The notes under the pieces were generated by a model, which was not told the origin of the DNA, made no database searches, and saw only the letters and a program-made list of their open reading frames with translations. The translations under genes were made by a program, and so were the position numbers. Below, piece after piece: positions 9,806-20,640 of a DNA stretch of 64,000 bases (positions within the stretch are counted from its first letter, which is position 1; each line of letters begins with the position of its first letter). The stretch comes from Isoetes taiwanensis (taxonomy: Eukaryota; Streptophyta; Lycopodiopsida; Isoetales; Isoetaceae): contig JAJEKV010000067.1 of NCBI GenBank assembly GCA_021234155.1, positions 4,395,279 through 4,459,278 on the forward strand. Direction: 5' to 3'.

Positions 9806-10920
9806 GCTCTTCTTATAAACCAGTTACAAACCATATCAGTTACTTTTGCCTCATATTTTATTTCCAGATTTGCAGTGCTTTGTAGGCATTCTTCCAAGCT
9901 TGGATATGGCATTTGGTAATGGAACATTTCGATGGCCTACATCCATGCCTCAAAGATGTTGGTATAATTCCTTTTGCGTTGCATGAGTGCCATGTTAAAA
10001 ACTTTTGCATCTGATTAAATAATACCTTTGGAGGTTTTGTTGCATGACTTTCTATTTTTTGTCTACCATGTGCCATGTGCCGTATTGAGCATATTTTGTG
10101 GCTTAGGCTCCATGGCACTTTTTAGTCTCTAGGTTGCATCATTTTAAGGTGCTTTGTTCTATTCTCTATCTGTTTGGAATATGAACTTCAATCGTTCATT
10201 TGACAAATAAAGCCATGTTTAATTGCACCTCCCTATATCTCTGTGTTGTGTCATCTTAAGCTTCTTTACTTTGTGTATTTTGTTCGGAATACTTGTATGA
10301 ACTTTAGTTGTCTCTACAATCCATACCCCTCAACAAAAAATTCAAATCCCACTTGAAACAATGTCAACAACAATACAATAATGTTATGAACATTAATAGT
10401 CTAGACAATTCATATCCCTCAACAAATATTTCATAACCCATTTGAAACAATTATAGATCACACTAAGGGTGAAGTTGCCTTATTCTTCTCTTTGTGTATT
10501 TTGTTCGGAATCTTGGTACGATTTTAGTTGTCTAGATGATCGATATCTCTTAGCAAATATTTTAGGGATACAACCTATCTAAAAGAAACAATATCAACAA
10601 CATAACAATTCTAGACACTTTTCATCTTCGTGTATGTTTTGAACAATGAAGTTTGAGCTTCTTTAATGCATATGAAGATATGCCCCTTTATATCCTCTCT
10701 CCATTTTCCCTCTTGAATGTTGAAGTAGAGATGATGTACTTAAGGTTGAACAAAAATAATACCATGCTTAGAAAATATTGCCTCCCCTTTTAAAAGCTTC
10801 GATGGATATTTGAACAACACCACTACTGTCAAACCAATTTGAGATCATGTGCCTTTTTTTTTTTTTTTTTTTCTCTTAGCCATCTTTCAAATTTTGCACG
10901 TTGTTATAGAATCTATTTAT

Positions 10921-10949
10921 GCCCAGCAACGCCGGGCACCCGTTACTAG
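10921..10949 (+). mobile_element. Helitron 3' terminus (left copy)
   Basis: A GC-rich near-palindrome GCCCAGCAACGCCGGGC (10,921-10,937) is followed 8 bases later by CTAG (10,946-10,949) and then T. A subterminal hairpin, a short spacer, CTRR and insertion before T are the defining 3' end of Helitron rolling-circle transposons. The element body would lie to the left and may include the T-rich tract at 10,853-10,872. The 5' TC end and any Rep/helicase sequence were not found, so this is probably non-autonomous. Confidence 0.6.
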
Positions 10950-11370
10950 TTATAATAAAGTGTGAATGTCAAGGTCTTAAGGGTGCTAAATTTATTTTTA
11001 CTACCACGACACAAGAAGATGCAGATTCTGGAATGTCTGAATGCCATAGTAAAAGGTTACAGGAACTGCGATAATAATTTAAGGATCCATGAATCTCGAC
11101 TAAGAAATATGGAACAGAAATCATGAAATAAATTCTCTAATGTGCCATCGTTTAGGCATTAGCTAAAAAATCAAGAATGGGCAGTTTTTTATAGGTTGAC
11201 CAGTCCTCTATAGAAGTGCTTTTTTTGTGATTTGTTAAAAATGTTTGACAAAAGAATATAGATAAATGTGTTCTATATCTCACATTCATTATTTTATATT
11301 ATTTTGTACATTTTAAAAATTTGAGAGTTTCTGATGTAATTTTTTTTGTCTTGCTAGTTGCATGTGTCAC

Positions 11371-12240
11371 GATGCCATGGAAGGAGTCCCCTTTCTAGAA
11401 CAAGTATTGCCTTAACATTGTGAAGCATGCTAATGGCGATAGAAGTTGGGATTGCAAGTTTTGTGGTAAGCATGTTACGGGAACCAAAACAAGCATGGTT
11501 GATCATCTCGTAGGTGAAGCGAGGTATGGGGTTGAGTTTGTGTACAAGTACCAGATGATGTCTGTAAAGAAGTAGCAGGTGGAAGTCGCTCATCTATTAT
11601 CCAAGCGGAAGAAGAGATAGAAATGATCAAAGATGGTACATTTGCCGCAAAACAGGAGCCGTGGATGTAGGTATTTCTCCTCCCGCTGTCTCCTTGTGTG
11701 TTGGGGATGATAGTGTATCCTTTGGGAGTATTGCTATGGTAGCACATAGTCCTTCTCATTCATTGCTCCCATTATCACGTAAGCAGTAGCAATATTTGAA
11801 AATAAGTACTATTATACAAATGCGAAGGAAAAAATATGCAAATGTTATGGAAATGAGGTGCATTGTTGACGCAAACTTGTCTTTTAATTTGCTGAAATTA
11901 CCTTGTTGGAGGAATATGTTAGAGGCATTTTCTCAAATAGGAGATAAGCATAGTGGTATCAGCCACAACTATATGAGAAATGCAGGTCCAATATTTGAAA
12001 TGCATACCTTGCAAGAAAAGATGGAAAAAATAAGGGCATTATGGCGGGTGGGTTGATGTGTGCCATAGGCACCTTGTTAATGTTTTGGGTCATCTTGCTA
12101 TGGTACAATGTTTCTCAAGTCTATTGATTGTAGTAATGTTAGCATTAGGAATGATAGTGCACAGCTTCTTTGAAAAAATATCGAGGCGATAAATAGAATC
12201 TTTGTTTTACTGCCATCCTTCTCCATAGCCACCCGCCGAA
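11371..12240 (+). mobile_element. Degenerate hAT transposase, BED finger + DUF659 (left copy)
   Basis: At 11,435-11,570 one frame encodes KHANGDRSWDCKFCGK and then TSMVDHLVG, the W-x-C-x-x-C...H spacing of a BED-type zinc finger that binds transposon ends. At 11,860-12,050 another frame encodes VDANLSFNLLKLPCWRNML and GISHNYMRN, matching the start of the DUF659 domain of plant hAT transposases. At 12,105-12,150 a further frame gives GTMFLKSIDCSNV, the conserved G-T-x-F-L-K-S-I-D-x-S block. The domains are in order but in different frames with stops, and the RNase-H core and C-terminal dimerisation region are missing, so it is inactive. Terminal inverted repeats were not identified. Confidence 0.7.
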
Positions 12241-12249
12241 AACCCAAAG

Positions 12250-13790
12250 CAAGATAAATGCCCGAGGAATGCGCCATCAGAAAGCATCTTTGTTTGCATG
12301 AGCCATGCGTTTCTAGATATCTTGTCTTTGACATTAATCCATCCCAGGGGCCTCTTTCGACACGATCTCACTTCAAATATATACGCAAGCAAAAAGCGAT
12401 AAAAGGTATTACAATATAGACAATCAAAAGTGTAGGATAGTGAGTGGCTTATCATAAGAATTGAAAGTTTGCTCACGGAGTGCGGATCTATAGGTGCAAG
12501 AGAGTACAATCGCCAAAGCTCACAAATCGCCAATTGTTCTCTTATTCATCTTTTTGCGACTCATGAGGTAATCGCTTGCACCAATATGAACTATATTTTG
12601 GGGCTTTAAGTATCCATATCTCTCTTGCTTATATGTCGTTGATCCAATGCAAAGAGGTACCCGCCATGAGTCTGAGACTTTTCTAGAATATGGCTCTCAC
12701 CGATGAGGCCATTTGCACCCATATCTAGAACTTGTGAACTGAGGGTTAAGGCTCTTGAGCTTCTAGTGATTCCATCTGGTAAATGTCTTACAATCTGATA
12801 AATGCGCCATACTGTAAACTTTGTACTTAAGAATTTTGTTAGTAACATTGAGTCTAAATATGAACATCCTCAATCATAGCTACCTTTGATAGATCTCTGC
12901 CAAAAATAGAAAATCTAATATTGTGAATTTCATAGTCAAAATATTATATGGTTTAGTGTACTTCCTTCTAGAGATAGTGCTATTAGAATACTTTGGTAAC
13001 CAAAAAATATAGTAGTATAAAACGAACCTTCCAAACATGCAGATGCGTCAGACTATAAAGTCATGATATCCTGTGAATAATTAATGCTTCGGTATTGCTA
13101 TAATCTTTTGAAGTACAAATAAATTGTACATTGGAGAGCATGTCCTCAAATCGCATTTGATGGAGTAACAAAAGGATCACCTCCCTTCATTTTGGATTAA
13201 GCCAGCAAGCAAACTCATAAAGTTTTAAATGGTCGCATGTATCCATTCATGTTTGGTGCAAAAGCGGCTCATGACTCATCTCAAGACAATCAAAATGTTG
13301 GATCCCATGAATAGCTTTTACCTTGAATTCTTATGAAACTTAAATTAAATGCTTATAAGATGGAATCCAATGCTTGCACAACCCTGCATTTTCAAAGTTA
13401 AACCACAACGATATTACACGTTACTTGAATATAAAGAGTTGCATATTCCCAGGCAAAATAACTGGCCAAGACAGCCAAAATGTTAAGACTTCCTTCCGGC
13501 CTCAATTTAATCTATTGAAATGGAGCAAGATCATCTTGGTTAATCCCGTTTATGCTTTGCAATGCAAACATATACTGCATGTATTGCCCCTGTGTACCTG
13601 AAACAACTCTAGCAACTTTTGAAGATCCAATAATTTGGCATTCTCACAGTCGTTTCTTTATCTCAATTGCACTGATTTTGCCAACAATGTCGATTGTGAG
13701 TTTTCAATGCACAGAAATGATCATTCTAGAATGGGACTCGCAAGAAACCAACAAACCGCCGATAGATAAGGCTTCTCATTCATCTCGTGA
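12250..13790. other. Non-coding stretch right of the hAT remnant (left copy)
   Basis: No gene was supported on either strand. 12,170-12,720 is a patch in which the left copy is scrambled at CTG/CAG positions relative to 54,300-54,850. 12,750-13,200 is essentially identical in both copies. The duplicate stretch is 54,363-55,920. Confidence 0.5.
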
Positions 13791-13849
13791 TTTTCTACAA
13801 TGGTGGGCCAGTGGATAGCCGCACACATCGCGAGAACTACCCACGAAAA

Positions 13850-14402
13850 AAAAAGGGAAAATCAATTATATCATTTGGACCCCAAAATACAATGCTAATA
13901 GATGAGTGGCTGATGTGCACAAGAAAGCTTATCACGGGATTAAAAAACCCATACTTCGGGTTTTTCGAGGAAAAACCCTAGTGATAAACCCGGCCGGCAA
14001 GGGGCAAAACAAGCGTAAGGCATAGAATGCGCTCCCAAAACCCCGCATGGAGAAGTCGAAACGGTCTGGCTTCGCCAGCAACCTGCACAGCACCAACACA
14101 AACAAAGCGACAACACAAACATACCAGAGAATAGCATCACCCGGCGGGTGAAAAAGCATCACCCGGTATGGTGGAAAAACATGATAAACAAAAACTTGTA
14201 CAAAATACAATAAACAAAGAAAGGGGAGGTGGGTTCCAAAGAGAATAAGATGCTGGCGAGGCGGGCAGCCGATGGGAGGCGTGGATGCGGCGTGCACGAA
14301 ATAGCGAACTCCCAACCCAAAGCGGGCATCGCGCGCATGCATGCAAAGGCGACCATGCTTCGTCATTCTGAATGGCGATCCGATGTCTGCGGATCGATGC
14401 GT
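13850..14402 (-). mobile_element. 5'-truncated LINE, 3' UTR only (left copy)
   Basis: On the minus strand this ends in a hairpin-rich 3' UTR signature at 13,978-13,936 (GGGTTTTTCCTCGAAAAACCC followed by GGGTTTTTTAATCCC). Then come TTGTATTTTGGGGTCC and an A/T-rich tail near 13,860. The same signature closes the LINEs at 14,898 and 59,844, which places it in that family. The bases upstream (to 14,402) are probably 3' UTR or 5'-truncated sequence, and no RT motif is visible. The end of the large duplication falls inside this fragment. Confidence 0.55.
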
Positions 14403-14890
14403 CGAATAGGACTATAAAACAACAAACGCGGAGCTACGAGAACTTCGCCTTACAACTAGGATGGGGAATGAGGTCGCGGGGCCGAAGGCCAAAGGCGGAA
14501 AAGGATATATGAAAAGCGCCAAATTGGCTAAACGGTGGGGAAAAGTCATTTCTAGTGCCATTGACTACTTTTGTCCTCAAGCTGTCGGTGTTTAGAATTG
14601 TTTACACCGGCTTTTGGGGTCCCTTAAATGGCTAACTATCACGAGAGAGCATTCTCAAGTATCTTCAAAGCGAGGATTCAAGAATCAACATAAAGTTAGA
14701 ATAATCAGGCCAAAGATCTAAAGAAAAAAGTGGCCCAAGGGCACGATACCATGTCCATATATCAAAGCTTTGTAAGACTCACCTTAAGATGTTCTTCTCT
14801 TCATACGGACTTTGCTAGCTTCTTTAGAGGGAGAACCATGGTCTTATACGATCCATTTTTATGATGTAGAATGGTGATATCTGTTTTGGA
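14403..14890. other. Spacer right of the duplication breakpoint, no gene
   Basis: Unique relative to the right copy. An imperfect inverted repeat GTCGGTGTTTAGAA / TTGTTTACACCGGC lies at about 14,584-14,611. No coding sequence was supported. Confidence 0.4.
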
Positions 14891-14897
14891 GATCGGC

Positions 14898-15430
14898 GAA
14901 TAGAATAGAATAGAATAGTTTTTAACGTCCGGCCAATAGGTCATGGGACCCATACAATGAGCTAGTACAATCATTACTACTAGGTTAAAAACCCACACCT
15001 CCGAGAAAGGTTTTCAAGGGAAAAACCTACTTCTACATGAATTTTGGTAGTCATGTGTGCTTTTCTTTTTCTATTGCAATCTCTCTTCTTTCATTTGGAT
15101 CTCTTTGACTTAGGAAGCTTTTCTTTATCACGATCTGTTGTTACACTTGGAAAATGTCATTCTCAAGCAATTGTAACCTACGAATAGTTCTCCTTCCATC
15201 GGATAGAAAGGATAAAGGCGAGACATGCTTCCTGTCATCTCTGTAATGGTAATATCTTGATGTATATCTTTTCTAACCCGGGATGGAAGGTAGCCTCTTT
15301 CACATTTTGTCGATGCCCTCCTCATAAACATGAGAGCACAACATTACCAGCCAATGTGTGAGATCTTATCTTCTTAGATCCGCCAATTTCATGCTCGGCA
15401 ATTATATGGCCATCAAGAGGAAGAGCTTCC
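14898..15430 (-). mobile_element. LINE 3' end with (TATTC)n tail
   Basis: Read on the minus strand, the element ends with the hairpin signature (AGGTTTTTCCCTTGAAAACC, then GGGTTTTTAACC at 15,028-14,983). It continues TTGTATGGGTCCCATGACC, CCGGACGTTAAAAAC and a (TATTC)n microsatellite at 14,918-14,898. The order hairpin, TTGTAT-GGGTCCCAT, GACG-TAAAA and microsatellite matches the intact-looking LINE end at 59,844-59,960. The left limit is clear. The upstream limit near 15,430 is only a guess, and no RT motifs were recognised. Confidence 0.55.
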
Positions 15431-18380
15431 TCCATTTATAAAACATGAAATGGGAATGCCATGGAAAGCTTTTGCCAAATACTTTCATGCACATTTGCTT
15501 GTTATTGAGCATGCGGTTTTCACATTACCATTTTCTAAGCAAAGATCTAGCATATTATATAGAAAAGTTATGCAAGACCATTTCATGTTCCACTAGAAGG
15601 GCTATCTCTTTAGATGTAAAATTAGTGCAATATCTTCTTAAGCAATACAATGATGACCTAAAATCCAAAATACTTTAGCGGTAGTATTCTTTTCACATCA
15701 TTTACTTTGGGTGGGATGTGTTCTGGGTCTTCGGTTAATCATCTTGTATATGGTTTTTTTTGCTATGCCAACCTCGCATTCATGGCATTAGGTTCAATCT
15801 CCACCTCGCTCTCCATGACCCGCTATTACTAGGTTGGAAGCGGAACATTTTCAACAAAGCACCGGTGCTCTTCCCCATCTCCGGATCATGCAATTGCGGC
15901 ATCTATCGCACGCTTGACAACACATAGAAATCTTATCAAGCATAGTAAATTGGATCATAATAGTAGTAGCTAGCCATTTTTCACCTAACTTCATGTCCCT
16001 TAGAGCATGGTTTAGATCCAAAAATCATGACACCGGTTCCATAAGCCATATTGCAACATTCATGCAACAAAGTGCAAATCTTCTCTACAAGCTCATCTCT
16101 AGAGATCCCTAGCACTTCATTGGTCTTCTCATTTGCCAACATTTCCTTTTCTCTATCCTGCTAATTTATATGCTTAATCTAATTGAGGGTTGCTCAAAGT
16201 AGATCCTTTATATCCTTTTTTTGCCAAAGAACAAAGCTGCCCACAACCATTGGCGTCTCAAATCTTACTTTCGGGATATGGCGGTGTGGCAGCTACCCAT
16301 CAAAGACATTTTGAGCCGAAGCGATGACCAACCCATGCAGGACGGGGGCATTGTGATGCTACTTGAAGTGTGTACTCTTCCTTTAGCTACCTTCTTTCCA
16401 AGCGGATGTAGCATCCTAACACCTTCATCCTACACAAAAAAAATGCTTTAAATCAAGCCAAACCACGATCTTTGGAACCAAGTAGTCAAGTTATTTGCAC
16501 ATTTGAAGATCACACAACCTATTAGTTTATAGCTAAGTGCTCACCAAGATCGCATTTGCAATATTCTTTGAGCATTAGAATGGAACCATGACATGTGTCC
16601 TCGACTGTTCCAACTATTGTTGTAAGACAACTATCTTATCGAAAAGTACTCTAAAGGATGGGCATGGCATTTTCTTCCAAATGATGTGTCCAAGATCTAG
16701 GATATGCATTCAACGCACTATGCAACAAATACATTACATAGCGGAATCGCGCTAGTAGATAGCATATAGAAGACAACAACGTGAGAGAGCATATAGCAAA
16801 ATAGCGAGGCATTAGATAGCAAGTAAAAGGTAGCGGGGAAGCAAAATATTAGTTAAAAGCTCTTGAAAATATATAGCATGCATTCGATGAGATACTTGAT
16901 TAGTAGGCCCGGCCGGTTAGGAGTTAGCATATAGTGTACATCACATAAAAGATAGTAAAATGGACATTAGACAATGATAGTATCTGATAAATGTATTGCA
17001 AAAGCGGCTGGTGTGATTAACAAATAAAAGCATGGCTTTGATGGCTTTCTTGTAATTGTTTTGTTGCCATTAGTTTAGTTTTTTAAAGCATTGCAAACCA
17101 CCATTTGTGCCACTGAACTACCTTGGGTGGGATCCTATGGCGGATAAGTTTTGGGGCCTTTACGGCTTGTCGTTTCGATTATGGTAATTTATAATTGGGG
17201 GCACCTATTCTTTTGAAATATGAAATCTGGATTCACCTAAGGTTTTGAAATATGGAATATGGGGACTCAAAACCTCTATCTGACTTAAGCCTAAAGGTTC
17301 TAACATGATTATTTTTTTCCTATTAAATCTATGTTTTTTTCTTTTCCTTTTTTTTTAATAACAAACCATTCAATCGTTTTAAGATTGCAGGTCTATAGTT
17401 TCACATCTATATCAAATCCCCATGGAACCCCCTGTTATTGTATTACATGTTCTACCATTGCTCTTTTTATCTCAACTAACACTATCGACCATCGTTTTGT
17501 GGATGATCGCGGCGTGTCTTTCTATCGACCATCGTTTATAAAGTGTACGATGTGCTCATATGCAACTTCATTTCTCGATATGGAATAAAGCTCATCCATA
17601 ATTAAATGCGTGACATTCCATGTAGCCTAAAAATATTGTTGGCAAACAACACTCCTGCCTTCAAAGTTGTTTGATTTGCATGGAATAAAAACACGATTTG
17701 AATAATGAATCCACCAATAAAAAATATGCTCATTGCTTCTTATCCTACTAAAAATTCGTTGGGCGACCCACTTGTGTGCTAGCACTTTCAAAGGCGGTTA
17801 AGTGCCCGGACACCTTTGTTGCTTTGACTTTTACCCTTTGACATAATATGCACTTTCCCACATACTTTAAAAATGAAGCTTGACTTGGATATGCTGAAAG
17901 CTATTCCTTGCAATTTCTTCTTTGATGGTATATCTTTTGTGTTGTTGCTATCAAGAATAAAAGCATTTTGCATTGCAATATTCTGCATTAATTGACCACT
18001 TTTGTTGCCTCATGGCCGAACAGCAGGTTGTGAAAAAAACTCATGCCAAAAACTTACCCTAATAAGATCTACTTCAAAGATTCGTTCAAGCGCACTTTGA
18101 GTTCTTCTAATCCATGCTTGGCAAGGTATCTGATGCTTCACCATTGACTAAGCATATGACACTACCTTAATTTCATATTACACATTCTAGGTAGCTTATG
18201 ATTGGAAAAAAAAATCTGTATATTCCACTAGGAGACGCTCTATCTTATTTGGCAAACTGGATACTTGCATTGCTTCCACATCTATATGTTGCAGCATTAT
18301 CACAAATCTTCGTCATTATCTATAGTTGCTCCTAATTACTCAAAAGACATTAGCTCAAGATCAGGGGTCAACTCTAAAAA
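15430..18380. other. Long non-coding stretch, no gene recognised
   Basis: AT-rich with scattered short open frames (for example 15,445-15,678 and 17,331-17,588) that show no domain and no plausible splice pattern. It contains a duplicated 13-base string (CTATCGACCATCG at about 17,483 and 17,522). It is probably old transposon debris. Confidence 0.4.
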
Positions 18381-18382
18381 AA

Positions 18383-18405
18383 CTATTCTATTCTATTCTA
18401 TTCTA
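18383..18405 (+). repeat. (CTATT)n microsatellite
   Basis: Five pentamer units preceded by CTAAAAAAA. The same pentamer in the opposite orientation is the tail of the LINE at 14,898, and a third tract lies at 19,096-19,112, also preceded by TTAAAAAA. These could be tails of plus-strand members of the same LINE family, but no 3' UTR hairpin signature precedes them. Confidence 0.6.
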
Positions 18406-18419
18406 CCTATGATGTCAAG

Positions 18420-18755
18420 ATTACTCATATTATCCTCTTGAAGCAATTAATGACACTTTAGATTACTGATATTGTCCTCTTGAAGCAATCATTGATCGCC
18501 TTGTTTGCGTATAATCACTCCATCAAATCATACTTCTCCAATGATAAAATTCTCATTGAGGTTTTTGTCAGTGATATTTGAAAACTATATGCCACATTCT
18601 AATTACGTTCCACCATCTTTCCATTTGTCATTCTAAATTTTCCTTTCTTAAAATTCTTGGTTTCCAAACCCAAATTCACTTCCCATAATCTTTCCATTTG
18701 TTATTCTAACTTTTCCTTAACATTCTTGGTTTCCAAACCCAATTTCTCCCTTTGC
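18420..18755 (+). repeat. Two small tandem duplications
   Basis: At about 18,420-18,495, ATTACT(C/G)ATATT(A/G)TCCTCTTGAAGCAAT is present twice. At about 18,605-18,750, a ~75-bp unit with CATCTTTCCATTTGTCATTC and TTCTTGGTTTCCAAACCCAA is present twice with substitutions. Both look like local slippage duplications in non-coding DNA. Confidence 0.55.
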
Positions 18756-19039
18756 CTTAGCGATCATGGAGTTATGTGAATTGCCCTTTGTCTATTAGCA
18801 TCATGATAAAGCTTCTTTTCCACCACTCATGTATGAAATAATCAAAGGCGGTTAACAAGGAAAGTGATTTAAATTCTAGCGAGATGTAAATGGCATCATC
18901 ATCATTGTCAGTCAAAGTTTTCCGAATTATATTGCTTAACTTCTCCATCAATTCCCTAATCAAATATCTCGAAATTGACTTCCCAACTTTAGGCAATTAG
19001 TAGATCTATAACCCACACTCATGTAGATAAAGCTAAACT

Positions 19040-19100
19040 TTTTTTTTTTGTTATTTCTCTTTTTTTTTTTTTTTTTTGTTTTTGTTTTTGTTAAAAAACT
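19040..19100 (+). repeat. Long poly-T / T-rich tract
   Basis: About 50 bases of near-pure T, interrupted by single G, A or C bases, immediately before the third (CTATT)n tract. It could be a retroposon tail read on the opposite strand. No target-site duplication was found. Confidence 0.5.
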
Positions 19101-19924
19101 ATTCTATTCTATTCTTTCATTTGAAGTAAGCTATTCCTAGAAGCTTTTCTTGGAATGCTTGGATCTTAAGGATGCTGCTTGTTGGTCTAACAAGACTTTT
19201 ACTATATCTTCTCGTATCACCTTTTCCTTAGCGATCAAAATGATTGTCATTCCTAGGGGCAATTAGTGCCCACGGTGCAAGCAGACAAGTATCTTGGATG
19301 GAGTTCATGACTAACATGGATTGGGATATACTTGTCTTCAAAAAGAGTAATTGCAGGTTGAAAGTTGTGTATGCTATGCAGAACAATTGTCTCAAAGCAT
19401 AGCATCATTCGGTAGAGCCAATGCTCGTTTGCGGTGTGGTGGCATTAAGCATATGCCACGTAGGATAGACTATAATGTGTTCATAAAACTTTTGTGACCC
19501 GTGCACACGAGACTACTATTCCATATCACATACTCCTGTAGGAGGTATAATGCTATCACTTCAATAGGCAGGAATAAACGATGCCACATATTTTAATACC
19601 AAATGATGGTAAACTTGGGGTGCCAAACTTGGACTACACACTTGTCATGGGTCAAGATTAGCTAAAAGTCTTGTTGAAAGATCAAAGTGGAATGTTAGGG
19701 AACATTTGTATACGGGTGACTAACAATGAAGACCTCACTCGATTGAAGAAATACATGGATCCTTGTTTCTTGGAAAAGCTCTATATCAAAAACATGGAAA
19801 AGATAAACATATCTCATTATATGGACCAAATTAATTCTACTCTGACCCATGGACCACAAGCATATATATTGGCGCACCTAACTACGAAAAGACTTTAGCT
19901 ATTCATGCATGTTGACACCAACTC

Positions 19925-20640
19925 AAAATTGCACATTGACCAGCTTGAGGGTGGCTAACTCAATGTGGGGATGGAGGGGCCCGGTTTATTCACTATACCA
20001 TCTGGCAATTGATATATGTACATGATGTGGATCTCTTAAATGACACCCCAACAAGTATGCAGAGCATCTGGATGCACTGAGTACTCTCTGCCAGGACACC
20101 AGAATGCGTGCCAATTTGGCTACGACCAAGGTGCTCCTGTGTCATCCTCAAGGCAACATAAGCAGCTTTGCTTCACTTATCAAGGTCAAAATGTGGAAGG
20201 GTTGCAAATATACAAATCCCTGGGTGTGGAGCTCACTACTACCACATATTGGGGCACTTGTATTCCAATGGGTGACAACATGTTGGAAGGCCTTCAATGC
20301 AATGCAGATTCATTGCCACAAAGCGAGAGCTTTCTGACTAGTCCTATTAGTCACACTTGTTGGATGTTGTATCCAGTCCTTCTATATGGGTGGAGATATA
20401 GGGACCAGTGATATCACTTGCCACTTGGGAGGACTTGGAACGGGTCCAAAAGCCTTTCTAACTCAAGCACTTGGAGTCAATTCCACAATCCCATATCAGA
20501 TTCTTCTCCAAGAGACATGATTCTTACCTCTTCAAAGGTCTGCACTAGATTGTCAGATAAGAAAGTAAACATGGAAGATACTCATATTTCAAACCTTGCC
20601 TACACAATGGCCATGGGTCCATAGTGCCTTAAAGATAGTC
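19925..20640 (+). mobile_element. Dead LINE reverse-transcriptase segment
   Basis: Motifs of a plant non-LTR retrotransposon RT and its C-terminal part occur in the right order on the plus strand but in different frames. LHIDQLEGG at about 19,932 is the palm block before the active site. IYVHDVDLL at about 20,010 replaces the catalytic Y-A-D-D with Y-V-H-D. Next come LDALSTLCQD and ANLATTKVLL (20,070-20,135), FTYQGQNVEGLQ with YKSLGVEL (20,170-20,240), LYPVLLYG (about 20,370) and LERVQKPFLTQALGV (20,437-20,480), then FLPLQRSALD. The last block matches LEQVQKAFLARALGV of the LINE at 60-64 kb. Stops, frameshifts and the lost catalytic Asp show it is inactive. The N-terminal endonuclease was not found. 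Confidence 0.8.

Larger units (their letters stand above)
1..14402. repeat. Left copy of a >=14.4-kb direct duplication
   Basis: This whole stretch is repeated in the same orientation at 42,107-56,554, with an offset drifting from 42,106 to about 42,153 through small indels. Long segments (for example 400-1,200, 2,640-3,880, 4,870-6,540, 10,000-11,700 and 12,750-13,200) are identical or nearly so. The match is already present at base 1, so the copy extends left of the window. It ends abruptly at 14,402, inside a truncated LINE, after the shared string GATCGATGCG. It carries a lipase fragment, a coiled-coil exon, two TIR elements, a PMEI pseudogene, a Helitron terminus, a hAT transposase and a LINE 3' end. 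The 27.7 kb between the copies contains AIR9. It could be a real segmental duplication or an assembly false duplication. Confidence 0.95.

Noticed and set aside
13932-14366. 144-residue minus-strand open frame with hydrophobic segments (and its 181-residue counterpart at 56,027-56,572)
   Set aside because: It lies in a LINE 3' fragment, is frame-shifted between the two duplicates and matches no family. The hydrophobic look comes from A-rich DNA read antisense.
14584-14611. Inverted repeat GTCGGTGTTTAGAA/TTGTTTACACCGGC as an LTR end or terminator
   Set aside because: Single occurrence, imperfect pairing, no partner repeat and no adjoining coding sequence.
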